A stretch of DNA of 64,000 nucleotides from Vescimonas sanitatis (lineage in GTDB: Bacteria; Bacillota; Clostridia; Oscillospirales; Oscillospiraceae). Positions 33,384 through 42,403 of this stretch are shown in pieces (position 1 is the first letter of the stretch; each line of letters starts with the position of its first letter). Where the stretch lies: NCBI RefSeq assembly GCF_049060325.1, contig NZ_JBMGPW010000004.1:62001-126000 (forward strand), written 5' to 3'. The notes beneath the pieces are model-generated. The model made no database searches. It was not told the origin of the DNA and was given only the letters and a program-made list of their open reading frames with translations. A program made the translations under genes and the position numbers.

Positions 33384-33707
33384 ATGGCGAACCGGGTAAC
33401 GATGTCTATCTGCGGCACGGAGTATATCCTCGTAGCGGAGGAGGACGCCGCCTACATGGAGAAGATCGGCAGCATGGTGGATGCGGAGATGCAGAAGCTG
33501 ATGGACAGCGCCCACATGAGCCGTGACGCGGCGGCGGTGCTGGCGGCGGTCAATCTGGCGGACCAGCTCACCAAGGCGCAGGAGGGCGCGGAAAATCTGC
33601 GCCGGCAGGTGAAGACCTATCTGGACGAGGCCAGCCGCGCTAAGAACGAGGCCGCCGAGCTGCGCCGGAAGCTGCAGAACGCCCAGAACCAGAACAACCG
33701 CCGGTGA
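33384..33707 (+). CDS. zapA: cell division protein ZapA
   Basis: The product has 107 residues. The N-terminal globular part, NRVTMSICGTEYILVAEEDAAYMEKIGSMVD, matches the ZapA fold, and a long Ala/Glu/Lys-rich coiled coil follows. ZapA stabilises FtsZ protofilaments at the division ring. AAGGAGGG precedes the ATG. Its TGA overlaps the start of the U32 peptidase by one base, a pairing seen in many Firmicutes. Confidence 0.92.
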   Translation: MANRVTMSICGTEYILVAEEDAAYMEKIGSMVDAEMQKLMDSAHMSRDAAAVLAAVNLADQLTKAQEGAENLRRQVKTYLDEASRAKNEAAELRRKLQNAQNQNNRR

Positions 33708-35788
33708 TGATGGAGCTTTTGGCCCCCGCGGGGGGATATGAGGCACTGACCGCCGCGGTGCAGAACGGCGCGGACGCGGTGTATATGGGCTTCGGTGCGT
33801 TCAACGCGCGGCGGAGCGCGAAAAACTTTACCGACGAGGAATTCGCGTCGGCGGTGCGGTATTGCCATCTGCGGGGTGTGCGGGTCTTTTTGACCCTGAA
33901 CACCCTGCTGACCGACCGGGAGCTGCCCGGGGCGGCCGCGTCGCTGCGGAAGGCCAGCGCCATGGGCGTGGACGCGGTGCTGGTGCAGGACTGGGGCCTG
34001 CTGACCCTGGCAAAGGAGATCGTGCCGGACCTGCCTCTTCACGCCAGCACGCAGATGAGCCTGTTCACGCTGGGCGGCGCCAATGCGGCCGCGGCGTTGG
34101 GCATGGAGCGCGTGGTGCTGGCCCGGGAGCTGGACCGGGACGAGGTACGGGAGATCTGCGCCGGCTGCGGCGCGGAGATCGAGGTGTTCGGCCACGGGGC
34201 GCTGTGTATGTGCTACTCCGGCCAGTGCGAGATGAGCGCCGTGCTGGGGCAGCGCAGCGGCAACCGGGGCGCCTGCGCCCAGCCCTGCCGTCTGCCCTAC
34301 GGCGTGAACGGCCCCTGCCGGGGCGCGCATCCCCTGAGCCTGAAGGACGCCAACCTGTCCGCCTATTTGCAGGACATGCAGCGCATGGGCGTGGCCTGCC
34401 TGAAGCTGGAGGGACGGCTGAAGCGGCCGGAATACGTGGCCGTAGTGACGGGCATCTACCGCCGCCTGCTGGACGAAAGGCGGCTGCCCACGGCGGAGGA
34501 GTCCCGGGCGCTGGAGCAGGCCTTCTCCCGCAGCGGCTTTACGGACAGCTATTGGCTGGGCAGGAAGGGCAAGGCCATGTTCGGCACCCGGCCGGAGAAC
34601 GTGCCGGAGCCAAAGGAGCTGTTCGCCCGCGCCCGCGAGACATACGAAAACGGAAAAGAAAACCGAAAGATACCTGTGAACCTCCGTCTGACGGTGCGCC
34701 GGGGAAAACCGGTGCGGCTGAGCGGCGCGTGCGCCGTCCCGGGCGGCGTCACCATAGTCATGGCCACGGGCGATATGCCGGAGGAGGCGCGAAACCGCGC
34801 CGTGACGGAGGAGGAGCTGCGGCAGCGGCTGACCAAGACCGGCGGCACGGTGTTCGCGGCGGATCAGATCGAAATAGAGCTGGACGAGGGGCTGATGGTG
34901 TCCGCCAGCGCGGTGAACGCGCTGCGGCGGGAGCTGCTGGACGAGCTGGCGGATCGGCGGATGGACACTCCGAAGCGCCGTGAACTGCCCGCCTCTCCCC
35001 TGCCGGAGGCCCCGGCGGGCGCGGCGGAGCTGGACTTTACCGTGTCCATCAGCAGGCCCGATCAGCTGACGGCCGAGCTGCTGGCGGAACGCCCCGCTAT
35101 CGTGTATATCCCGGCGGAGCTGCTGGATAAGATGGACCTGATGCCCTATATCGGGCAGGCGGAGTTCTGCGCGGTGCTGCCCCGGATATTCCGCACGGTG
35201 GACGAACCGGTGTTCCGGGATATTCTGCAGCGGCACCCGGAGGTCGCCTCCGCGGCCATCGGCAACCTGGGCCATCTGGCCATCGTGAAGGGACTGGGCA
35301 AAACGCTCCGCGGCGACTTCGGTCTGAACGTGTACAACAGCCGGGCGGTGCGCTTCTGGCAGGAGCAGAAGCTATCGTCCGTGACGGCCAGCTTCGAGCT
35401 GCGGTGGCAGCAGGTGCGGGACCTGGGAAAATATGCGGACTGCGAGGCCCTTGTCTATGGCCGCCTGCCGCTGATGATCACCGAAAACTGCGTGACGAAG
35501 AACAGCGTGGGCTGCGCCCATGGGGCGGGCAGCGTGCTGACCGACCGGCGGGGCGAGCAATTCCCGGTGCTGTGCGCCTACGGGTGCCGGTGCGAGATCG
35601 AGAACGGAAAGACGCTGGTGCTGGCGGACAAGCCGGAGGTATTCCGGTGCGGCCTGCGGTACGGACGCCTGCGGTTTACCACAGAGACGGCGGCGGAGTG
35701 CGCGGCGCTTCTCCGCGCCCACAGGGCCGGGACCGTCACCGCCGGTGACAACAGCACACGCGGGCTGTTCTACCGGGGCGTAGAGTAA
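33707..35788 (+). CDS. U32 family peptidase with C-terminal DUF3656-like domain
   Basis: The product has 693 residues. The TIM-barrel U32 domain covers about 1-290 (MELLAPAGGYEALTAAVQNGADAVYMG) and carries the family pattern EVFGHGALCMCYSGQC with several further cysteines (GNRGACAQPCRLPYG). The rest corresponds to the long form with a DUF3656-like middle and a beta-rich end that also has paired cysteines (CAYGCRCEI). Long U32 proteins such as RlhA act in 23S rRNA hydroxylation; others were described as collagenase-like. A role in RNA modification is inferred. The start overlaps the zapA stop by one base. Confidence 0.93.
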   Translation: MMELLAPAGGYEALTAAVQNGADAVYMGFGAFNARRSAKNFTDEEFASAVRYCHLRGVRVFLTLNTLLTDRELPGAAASLRKASAMGVDAVLVQDWGLLTLAKEIVPDLPLHASTQMSLFTLGGANAAAALGMERVVLARELDRDEVREICAGCGAEIEVFGHGALCMCYSGQCEMSAVLGQRSGNRGACAQPCRLPYGVNGPCRGAHPLSLKDANLSAYLQDMQRMGVACLKLEGRLKRPEYVAVVTGIYRRLLDERRLPTAEESRALEQAFSRSGFTDSYWLGRKGKAMFGTRPENVPEPKELFARARETYENGKENRKIPVNLRLTVRRGKPVRLSGACAVPGGVTIVMATGDMPEEARNRAVTEEELRQRLTKTGGTVFAADQIEIELDEGLMVSASAVNALRRELLDELADRRMDTPKRRELPASPLPEAPAGAAELDFTVSISRPDQLTAELLAERPAIVYIPAELLDKMDLMPYIGQAEFCAVLPRIFRTVDEPVFRDILQRHPEVASAAIGNLGHLAIVKGLGKTLRGDFGLNVYNSRAVRFWQEQKLSSVTASFELRWQQVRDLGKYADCEALVYGRLPLMITENCVTKNSVGCAHGAGSVLTDRRGEQFPVLCAYGCRCEIENGKTLVLADKPEVFRCGLRYGRLRFTTETAAECAALLRAHRAGTVTAGDNSTRGLFYRGVE

Positions 35789-35855
35789 AACAAATGGTAT
35801 AACACTCGTTATAATTTACAAGCCGTATTCAATTTCAGGAGAAAAAGGTGTTACT

Positions 35856-36305
35856 ATGGAGCTGAAGATCAAGGCCCTGTCCCCCAAGATCGGGACGGAG
35901 ATACCCCTCCCCCGCTTTGCCACCGCCGGCGCGGCCTGCATGGACCTGTGTGCCTGCATCGACGAGGCGGTGACGCTGGCAGCCGGGGAACGGCGGCTGG
36001 TACCCACCGGCATCGCCATCGCCCTGCCGTCGGCGGACTACGCGGCGCTGGTGTTCGCCCGCAGCGGGCTGGGCATCAAGAAGGGCGTGTGCCTTTCCAA
36101 CGGCGTGGGCGTCATCGACAGCGACTACCGGGGCGAGATCGGCGTGGGGCTGGTAAACCTGGGAAGCGAACCGTACACGGTGCAGCCCGGGGACCGGATC
36201 GCCCAGCTGATGGTGGTGCCGGTGGTGCAGCCCACGGTGACGGTGACGGAGGACCTGGACGAGACGGACCGGGGCGCCGGCGGCTTCGGCTCCACAGGCA
36301 GGTGA
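35856..36305 (+). CDS. dut: deoxyuridine 5'-triphosphate nucleotidohydrolase
   Basis: The product has 149 residues, typical of the trimeric dUTPase. Motif 2 is FARSGLGIKKG, motif 3 SNGVGVIDSDYRGEIGVGL, motif 4 PGDRIAQLMVVPV and the C-terminal motif 5 GAGGFGSTGR. It converts dUTP to dUMP and pyrophosphate. The start lies after AGGAGAAAAAGG. A possible -10 TATAAT lies at 35810-35815, without a good -35. The maf gene follows 5 bp downstream. Confidence 0.97.
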   Translation: MELKIKALSPKIGTEIPLPRFATAGAACMDLCACIDEAVTLAAGERRLVPTGIAIALPSADYAALVFARSGLGIKKGVCLSNGVGVIDSDYRGEIGVGLVNLGSEPYTVQPGDRIAQLMVVPVVQPTVTVTEDLDETDRGAGGFGSTGR

Positions 36306-36310
36306 CGTAT

Positions 36311-36883
36311 ATGGCAAAGATCGTGCTGGCCTCCGGGTCCCCCCGGCGGCAGGAGCTTTTGCGTCGGATGGGCATCACCGACTTTACCGTCCGGGTGCCG
36401 GAGGTGGAGGAATACTTCCCCGCCGGGCTGACGCCGGAGGAGACGGTGTGCTACATCTCCCGGGAGAAATCCCAGGCGGTGGCGTCCGACGCGGACGAGA
36501 TCGTCATCACGGCGGATACGATGGTGTTTCTGGACGACAAGAAGCTGGGCAAGCCCGCCGACCAGGCGGAGGCCCTGCAAATGCTGACGGCCCTGCAGGG
36601 TCGGCGCCACACCGTCTGTACCGGTGTGACGGTGCGGCAGGGGGAGAAAGCCCTGACCCGTGCCCAGCACACGGACGTGTATTTCCGTCCGGCCACACAG
36701 CGGGAGCTGAAGGCCTACATCGCCGGGGGCGAGCCCATGGACAAAGCCGGGGCCTACGGCGTACAGGGGCAGGGCGCGCTGCTGGTGGCGCGCATCGACG
36801 GCGACTTTTTCAACGTGATGGGGCTGCCGGTGGTGCTGCTGGCGGAGATGCTGGGCGAATTCGGGATACAGCTGCTGGGATAA
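36311..36883 (+). CDS. maf: Maf family nucleotide pyrophosphatase
   Basis: The product has 190 residues. The N-terminus IVLASGSPRRQELLRRMG is diagnostic, and ITADTMVFLDDKKLGKP and KAGAYGVQGQGALLV are the other conserved segments. Maf proteins hydrolyse canonical or modified nucleoside triphosphates (dTTP, UTP or m5-type) and are linked to septum control. In many Clostridia maf heads the mreBCD-minCDE group. Here mreC follows directly and mreB is not present. The ATG at 36311 lies 5 bp after the dut stop. Confidence 0.95.
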   Translation: MAKIVLASGSPRRQELLRRMGITDFTVRVPEVEEYFPAGLTPEETVCYISREKSQAVASDADEIVITADTMVFLDDKKLGKPADQAEALQMLTALQGRRHTVCTGVTVRQGEKALTRAQHTDVYFRPATQRELKAYIAGGEPMDKAGAYGVQGQGALLVARIDGDFFNVMGLPVVLLAEMLGEFGIQLLG

Positions 36884-36961
36884 TGCCCCTTTCGCTCCCT
36901 CTGAGAGGGTGCGCTGCCGCCTCCCCTGCCGGGGGAGACTTCAGAGAGGAACAAACGACAC

Positions 36962-37801
36962 ATGAAGCGATTTTTTACGAAAACGGGAATATGGCTGCTG
37001 GCCGCGGCGGCTACCATCGCGGTGGTGCTGTGCGTGGTGTCGGCCCTGAGCTCCGGAACGGGGCTGCTGCACAATGCCCTGGGCGTGATCGCCTCGCCCT
37101 TCCGGGCGGCGGGTTCCGCCGTGGCGGGCTGGGTCGGCGGCATTAGCCAGCGGTTTGAGGACGTGGAGACCCTACAGCAGGAGAACGATGAGCTGCGGCA
37201 GCAGATCGCGGAGCTGGAGGAGCAGCTGCGGCAGATGGAGCCGGCGGCGACCGAGAATAAAGAGCTGCGCCAGCTGCTGGGCCTGCGGCAGCAGCGCAGC
37301 GACCTGGTGTTCGAGGCGGCCCGCGTCACCCAGCGCGACGTGTCCAACTGGGCCAGCACGCTGGTGCTGGACCGGGGCAGTCAGCACGGTGTGGCCATAG
37401 GCGACTGCGCGGTGGACAGCGCCGGGAACCTGGTGGGTGTGGTCACAGACGTGGGCCTGAACTGGTGCCGGCTGTCCACGGTGCTGGACACGGATTCCCA
37501 GTTCGGCGCGCGGGTATTCCGCACCGGCGAGACGGCGGTGGCCGGCGGTGACCTGGCCCTGATGGCCGAGGGCAGGCTGCGGCTGCAATACCTCAACGAC
37601 AGCGCGAGCCTGATCAAGGGCGATGTGATCGTCACGTCCGGACTGGGCGGCTACTATCCCGCCGGGCTGGTCATCGGCACGGTGGAGTCCGTGCAGACGG
37701 ATGACGGCGGGCTGGCACGGTACGCGGTGCTCTCGCCCAAATGCGATGTGGCGGCGATACAGGAGATGTTTATTATCACGGATTTTGACGTGATCCAATG
37801 A
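36962..37801 (+). CDS. mreC: rod shape-determining protein MreC
   Basis: The product has 279 residues. One membrane span lies at about 8-30, followed by a coiled coil (about 70-105, DVETLQQENDELRQQIAELEEQL). The two beta-barrels of the MreC fold follow (VSNWASTLVLDRGSQHGVAIGDCAV and VTSGLGGYYPAGLVIGTV). MreC lines the periplasmic-face scaffold of the elongasome and contacts PBP2 and MreD. AGAGAGG precedes the start. The next gene, mreD, follows 12 bp later. Confidence 0.97.
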   Translation: MKRFFTKTGIWLLAAAATIAVVLCVVSALSSGTGLLHNALGVIASPFRAAGSAVAGWVGGISQRFEDVETLQQENDELRQQIAELEEQLRQMEPAATENKELRQLLGLRQQRSDLVFEAARVTQRDVSNWASTLVLDRGSQHGVAIGDCAVDSAGNLVGVVTDVGLNWCRLSTVLDTDSQFGARVFRTGETAVAGGDLALMAEGRLRLQYLNDSASLIKGDVIVTSGLGGYYPAGLVIGTVESVQTDDGGLARYAVLSPKCDVAAIQEMFIITDFDVIQ

Positions 37802-37813
37802 TGGAGGACGGCT

Positions 37814-38323
37814 ATGACGCGGCGGGTGATACTGCTGAAGTGGATATTGTACTGTCTGTGCGCGCTGGCGCTGGCACTGCTGCAGGGGCTGGTTCTGGTA
37901 CACGTGCGGGTATGGGGCGTGCACCCGTTCCTGCTGCCGGCCATCGCGGTGATACCGGCCACGCTGGAGCGCAACGAGCAGGCGCTGCTGTACGCGGTAT
38001 TTTTCGGGCTGGTGTGCGACCTTCTCTCGCCGGTGGCGGGCCTGCCGTGCTTTTACGCGCTGGCGTTCCTGCTTGGCGCGGCGGCAGCGTGGCTGCTGAG
38101 CGGGCAGGTCATCATGGCGGGCGTGGTGTGCTCGCTGGTGGCGACAGGCGTATGTATGCTGCTCTGCGGACTGCTGCACATGGCGGTGCTGGCGGGACAC
38201 AGCGGCGCGGGGCTGACCGCGGCGGGCCTGCTGCTGGGCAGAGAGCTTTTGGTATCGCTGCCCTTCGCGGCGGCAGCGCACCCGCTGTTCCGGTGGGCAC
38301 GGCGGCGGACACTGAGCGAATGA
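37814..38323 (+). CDS. mreD: rod shape-determining protein MreD
   Basis: The product has 169 residues and about five membrane helices. The segment WGVHPFLLPAIAVIPATLERNEQALLYAVFFGLVCDLLSP carries the family GLxxDxxS-like pattern. It belongs to the elongasome with MreC and PBP2. GGAGG lies before the ATG. The PBP2-type gene follows 18 bp downstream. Confidence 0.92.
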   Translation: MTRRVILLKWILYCLCALALALLQGLVLVHVRVWGVHPFLLPAIAVIPATLERNEQALLYAVFFGLVCDLLSPVAGLPCFYALAFLLGAAAAWLLSGQVIMAGVVCSLVATGVCMLLCGLLHMAVLAGHSGAGLTAAGLLLGRELLVSLPFAAAAHPLFRWARRRTLSE

Positions 38324-38341
38324 CCATAGGAGAACCAAGCT

Positions 38342-40375
38342 ATGATGAAAAATCCTCACCCCTCCCGGCGGCGGGTATATGTGCTGCTGGGGTTTTTCTG
38401 TGCGTTTCTGGTGCTGTTTTTTGCGGTGCTGTATGACGCACAGGTGGTACACGGCAGCGAAAATCGGGCCAGGTCCATCACCAGCAACACCGCCAGCGAA
38501 ACGGTGACCGCCTCCCGGGGCATCATCACCGACCGGAATGGCAAGGTGCTGGTGAGCAACCGGCTGGCCTATACGCTGGTGGTAGACAAGAGCAGCTTCG
38601 GCAAGGACGAGGCCGCGCTGAACGACGCCATCTGGCAGCTGATACAGCTGTGTCAGGAGCAGGGCGTCACATGGAACGACACCCTGCCCATGACCACAGG
38701 GTCCTCTCCCCAGCTGACCAGCAAAAGCCTGACCAAGAGCTTCCGGGAGTATCTGGACGACAACAAGCTGCCCACGGACGGCGGCAGCGCGGAAGTGCTG
38801 GCCGCCATGCGGAAGCTCTACAAGGTCGATGACAGCTATACCAACGCGCAGGCGCGTCTGATCGTGGGCGTGCGGTATGAACTGGACGGGCGCAGCAGCT
38901 ACACCTTTGCCGAGGATGTATCCACGGAGCTGCTGGGCCGCATCACCGACGGAAAGTACCGGGGCGTGACCATCAAGACGGCGGCGGCGCGGGTGTACAA
39001 CACCAAGCTGGCGGCGCACATTCTGGGCACCGTGGGCGCCATATGGCAGGAGGAGTGGCGCAGCGACGAGAGCACCGGCTATGTGGGCTACGCCGACAAG
39101 GGCTACAATATGAATGACCTGGTGGGCAAGGACGGCGTGGAGAAGGCCTTTGAGGAATACCTCCACGGCAAGGACGGCAAGCGGCTCATCACCACCGACG
39201 AGAACGGCAAGATCACCGGCGAGCTGTACACCCGGGAGCCCCAGCCCGGCGGCACCGTGGCGCTGACCATCGACATCGACCTGCAGCAGGTGGTGGAGGA
39301 CACGCTGGCCAGTACCATTCAGGGCATGATCGACAAGGACAGCAACGAGCGCGGCGGCGCGGCGGCGGTCATTCAGGTGGGCACCGGCGAGGTACTGGCC
39401 ATGGCCAGCTACCCCACCTACGATCTGGAGACGTTCAACCAGGACTATGATGAGCTGGTGAAGGACGAACGCCTGCCCATGTTTAACCGGGCCACCCAGG
39501 GCGTGTACGCCCCCGGCTCCACCTTCAAGCTGTGCACGTCCGTGGCGGCGCTGGAGGAGGGCATCATCACCCCCAGTACCATTATCGAAGACAAGGGTAT
39601 CTACACCTACTATGTGGACCCGCAGCCCATGTGCTGGATCTGGCGGCAGGCCCACACCACCCACGGGCGCATCAACGTCAGTCAGGCCATCGTGGACTCC
39701 TGCAACTACTTCTACTACGAGGTGGGCCGGCTGACAGGCATCAAGAAGCTGGACGAGTACGCCACAGCCTTCGGCCTGGGGCAGTCCACGGGCATTGAGA
39801 TCGGCGACGTCAGCGGCGTGCTGGCCTCCCCGGAGTGGGCGGAGGCCCACGACCGGGAGTGGACCGACGGCCAGACCATCACGGCGGCCATCGGCCAGTC
39901 CTACAACCTGTTCACCCCCCTGCAGCTGGCCAACTATGTGGCTACGCTGGTATCCGGCGGCGAGCACTATGAGGCACATCTTCTGAAAAACGTAAAATCT
40001 TATGATAATTCACGAGTTATCGACATATATGGCAAGGGGCCGCTGAACGACCTGAACATCTCGGACAGCACCATGGCGGCGGTGACCAAGGGTATGCACG
40101 ATCTGACCTACGACTCCCTGCGGAGCGCCTTTTCCCGCTGTGTGGTGGAGGCCGGCGCCAAGACCGGCTCGGCCCAGGTGGGTACGGATATCGCCAACGG
40201 CACCTTTGTGGCCTACGCCCCCTATGACGATCCGGAGATCGCCATCGCCATCGTGGTGGAGAAGGGCGGCAGCGGCAGTCTGCTGGCCAATGCGGCCGTG
40301 GACATCATCAACGCCTGGTTCACCCGGGACGGCACCGGCGCCACCGCCGCCGGCGAGGACACGCTGATGCGGTAA
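38342..40375 (+). CDS. class B penicillin-binding protein, PBP2/MrdA type
   Basis: The product has 677 residues. A membrane anchor lies at about 12-34 and a dimerisation/pedestal domain at 50-300. The transpeptidase domain carries SxxK as S393TFK, SxN as S453CN and KTG as K607TG. It crosslinks side-wall peptidoglycan as part of the elongasome. A middle stretch (about 75-165) is longer than in the Escherichia coli enzyme. AGGAGA precedes the first of two ATG codons. It closes the maf-mreC-mreD-PBP2 group. Confidence 0.95.
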   Translation: MMKNPHPSRRRVYVLLGFFCAFLVLFFAVLYDAQVVHGSENRARSITSNTASETVTASRGIITDRNGKVLVSNRLAYTLVVDKSSFGKDEAALNDAIWQLIQLCQEQGVTWNDTLPMTTGSSPQLTSKSLTKSFREYLDDNKLPTDGGSAEVLAAMRKLYKVDDSYTNAQARLIVGVRYELDGRSSYTFAEDVSTELLGRITDGKYRGVTIKTAAARVYNTKLAAHILGTVGAIWQEEWRSDESTGYVGYADKGYNMNDLVGKDGVEKAFEEYLHGKDGKRLITTDENGKITGELYTREPQPGGTVALTIDIDLQQVVEDTLASTIQGMIDKDSNERGGAAAVIQVGTGEVLAMASYPTYDLETFNQDYDELVKDERLPMFNRATQGVYAPGSTFKLCTSVAALEEGIITPSTIIEDKGIYTYYVDPQPMCWIWRQAHTTHGRINVSQAIVDSCNYFYYEVGRLTGIKKLDEYATAFGLGQSTGIEIGDVSGVLASPEWAEAHDREWTDGQTITAAIGQSYNLFTPLQLANYVATLVSGGEHYEAHLLKNVKSYDNSRVIDIYGKGPLNDLNISDSTMAAVTKGMHDLTYDSLRSAFSRCVVEAGAKTGSAQVGTDIANGTFVAYAPYDDPEIAIAIVVEKGGSGSLLANAAVDIINAWFTRDGTGATAAGEDTLMR

Positions 40376-40401
40376 ATCTGTTATAGAGACAAGAGGCACA
40401 C

Positions 40402-42243
40402 ATGGGACCCTATTTCAATTCGAGAGACAAACATTATAAAGATCCCTTCGGCGCCGTCCCCTGCGGCGCCGAAGTGCGCTTTGCGCTGGCGGACGACACT
40501 TACTACGGCTGCGAGCTGCTGGTGCTCCGGGAGTTTTCAGGCACGGAGGACACGTGCGCCCTGCCGCCGGCGGAGGGCGGCTTCGCCGGCACATACACCG
40601 CACCGGCTGGCGGTGAGCTGTGCTGGTACTGCTTCCGCCTGACGGACGTGGACGGGCGCTGCGTGTGGTACGGCAAAAATGGCGTGCAGGACGCGCCGGA
40701 GAAGGCGGCACGCTGGCAGCTGACGGTATACGAGCCCTCCCCCGCCCCGGACTGGTTCGGGCGCGGCGTGACGTACCAGATCTTCCCGGATCGGTTCCGC
40801 CGTGTATCCATGCCGGACGTGAGCCATATGCCCGGGCACCGGTGGCTGCACCGCGGCTGGAACGAGCAGCCGGTGTCCCTTCCGGACGAGCACGGGCAGA
40901 TCACCAACCGTGACTTCTTTGGCGGCTCGCTGCAGGGCATCACGGAGAAGCTGGACTATCTGGCGGGCCTGGTCGTGACGACGCTGTATCTGAACCCCAT
41001 TTTTGAGGCCGCCAGCAACCACCGCTACGACACCGGCGACTATCGGGCCATCGACCCGCTGCTGGGCACAGAGGCTGACTTCCGCACCCTGTGCACCGCC
41101 GCCCATCAGCGTGGGATGCGTGTGATACTGGACGGCGTGTTCAACCATACCGGCAGCAACAGCCGGTACTTCAACGCCGAGGGCTACTATCCGGAGCCGG
41201 GGGCGGCCCAGAGCCAGAATTCAGAGTATTACAACTGGTACAGCTTCCACCCGTGGCCGTCGGACTACGACGCCTGGTGGGGCGTGAAGACCCTGCCCGC
41301 CGTCAATGAGGCGCAGCCGGCTTACCGTGACTTCATCTTCGGCGATCAGGACAGCGTGGTCCGGCATTGGCTGCGCTGCGGCGCGGACGGCTGGCGGCTG
41401 GATGTGGCCGACGAGCTGCCCGGCGACTTTATTGAGGGCATCCGCTCGGCCATCGACGCGGAAAAGCCCGGGGCTTACCTGCTGGGTGAGGTCTGGGAGG
41501 ACGGCAGCAACAAGATCGCCTACTCCCAACGGCGCAGATACCTGCTGGGCCGCCAGGTCCACGGCCTGATGAACTACCCCTTCCGCACGGCCCTGCTGAA
41601 CTGGCTGGCCGGCGGCGACGCCGCGGTCTTCCGCGACAGCATGGAGACAATTCGTGAGAACTACCCGCCCTTTGCCTTCTATGGCGCCATGAACTTCCTG
41701 GGCACCCACGACACAGCGCGCATTCTGACGCTGCTGGGCGCGGAGGGCACACCGAAAACCAAGGCGGAGCGTGCGGCGTACCGCCTCTCCCCCACTGAGC
41801 TGGCCCGGGGCCTGGCAAAGCTCCGTCTGGCGGGAATGCTGCTCTACAGCTTCCCCGGCTCTCCCACCCTCTTCTACGGCGACGAGGCCGGCGTGCAGGG
41901 CTTCGAGGACCCCCTGAACCGGGGCGCCTTCCCCTGGGGCAGCGAGGACGCGGCGCTGACGGACTTCTTCCGCACTCTGGGACAGCTGCGGCGAACGCGG
42001 GAGAGCCTGCGCTCGGGCGCCCTGCGCTATCTGCTGGCCCGAGGCGGCGCTCTGGCCATCGAGCGTGAGTGCGGAGGCGAGCGCACGGTAACGGCGCTGA
42101 ACGCCGGGGACGCGCCGGCAGACCTGACGCTGGCCTGGGACGCGCCCACCGCGCAGGATGCGATAACCGGACAGCGATTTCTGGTCATCGACGGGAAAGC
42201 ACACCTGACATTGCCGCCGCTGAACGGCGTGATACTGGTATAA
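40402..42243 (+). CDS. GH13 alpha-amylase family enzyme (neopullulanase/cyclomaltodextrinase-like)
   Basis: The product has 613 residues. An N-terminal beta-sandwich of about 110 residues resembles CBM34. The TIM barrel starts at GVTYQIFPDRFRR. Conserved region I is DGVFNH (Asp244), region II GWRLDVADE (Arg332, nucleophile Asp334), region III has Glu363 (LLGEVWED) and region IV has H436D437. All three catalytic acids are present. There is no signal peptide, so it should act inside the cell on imported maltodextrins. It lies 26 bp after the PBP2 gene but is functionally unrelated to it. A parS-bearing terminator follows. Confidence 0.94.
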   Translation: MGPYFNSRDKHYKDPFGAVPCGAEVRFALADDTYYGCELLVLREFSGTEDTCALPPAEGGFAGTYTAPAGGELCWYCFRLTDVDGRCVWYGKNGVQDAPEKAARWQLTVYEPSPAPDWFGRGVTYQIFPDRFRRVSMPDVSHMPGHRWLHRGWNEQPVSLPDEHGQITNRDFFGGSLQGITEKLDYLAGLVVTTLYLNPIFEAASNHRYDTGDYRAIDPLLGTEADFRTLCTAAHQRGMRVILDGVFNHTGSNSRYFNAEGYYPEPGAAQSQNSEYYNWYSFHPWPSDYDAWWGVKTLPAVNEAQPAYRDFIFGDQDSVVRHWLRCGADGWRLDVADELPGDFIEGIRSAIDAEKPGAYLLGEVWEDGSNKIAYSQRRRYLLGRQVHGLMNYPFRTALLNWLAGGDAAVFRDSMETIRENYPPFAFYGAMNFLGTHDTARILTLLGAEGTPKTKAERAAYRLSPTELARGLAKLRLAGMLLYSFPGSPTLFYGDEAGVQGFEDPLNRGAFPWGSEDAALTDFFRTLGQLRRTRESLRSGALRYLLARGGALAIERECGGERTVTALNAGDAPADLTLAWDAPTAQDAITGQRFLVIDGKAHLTLPPLNGVILV

Positions 42244-42249
42244 GGAACG

Positions 42250-42285
42250 GGGCGGCTGTTTCACGTGAAACAGCCGCCCTGTTTT
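42250..42285 (+). terminator. intrinsic terminator with a parS site as its stem-loop core
   Basis: GGGCGGC (42250-42256) pairs with GCCGCCC (42273-42279), extending the TGTTTCAC/GTGAAACA palindrome between them to a 30-bp inverted repeat, then TGTTTTTG. It ends the amylase transcript. Confidence 0.85.
42257..42272. promoter_or_regulatory. parS site 1
   Basis: TGTTTCACGTGAAACA is a perfect 16-bp match to the Bacillus-type parS. It should load the Spo0J/ParB encoded 0.9 kb downstream. It is embedded in the amylase terminator. Confidence 0.96.
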
Positions 42286-42295
42286 TGTCCCTTTA

Positions 42296-42311
42296 TGTTT
42301 CACGTGAAACA
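42296..42311. promoter_or_regulatory. parS site 2
   Basis: The same perfect 16-bp parS palindrome lies 39 bp (centre to centre) from site 1, just upstream of the soj promoter. Confidence 0.96.
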
Positions 42312-42338
42312 AAAGGGCGAAAATTTGCATTTTCCCTC

Positions 42339-42368
42339 TTGAAACCCTCCATGCAGGTGGTATATACT
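42339..42368 (+). promoter_or_regulatory. sigma-A promoter of soj-spo0J
   Basis: TTGAAA (42339-42344) and TATACT (42363-42368) are separated by 18 bp. It lies 28 bp past parS site 2 and 35 bp before the soj start. Confidence 0.75.
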
Positions 42369-42403
42369 ATCATAATGAACTCAGATAGAAAGAGGAATTT
42401 GCT

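Noticed and set aside
35948..36883. Longer frame joining the second part of dut to maf
   Set aside because: It is out of frame with dut and only becomes coding at the maf ATG (36311).
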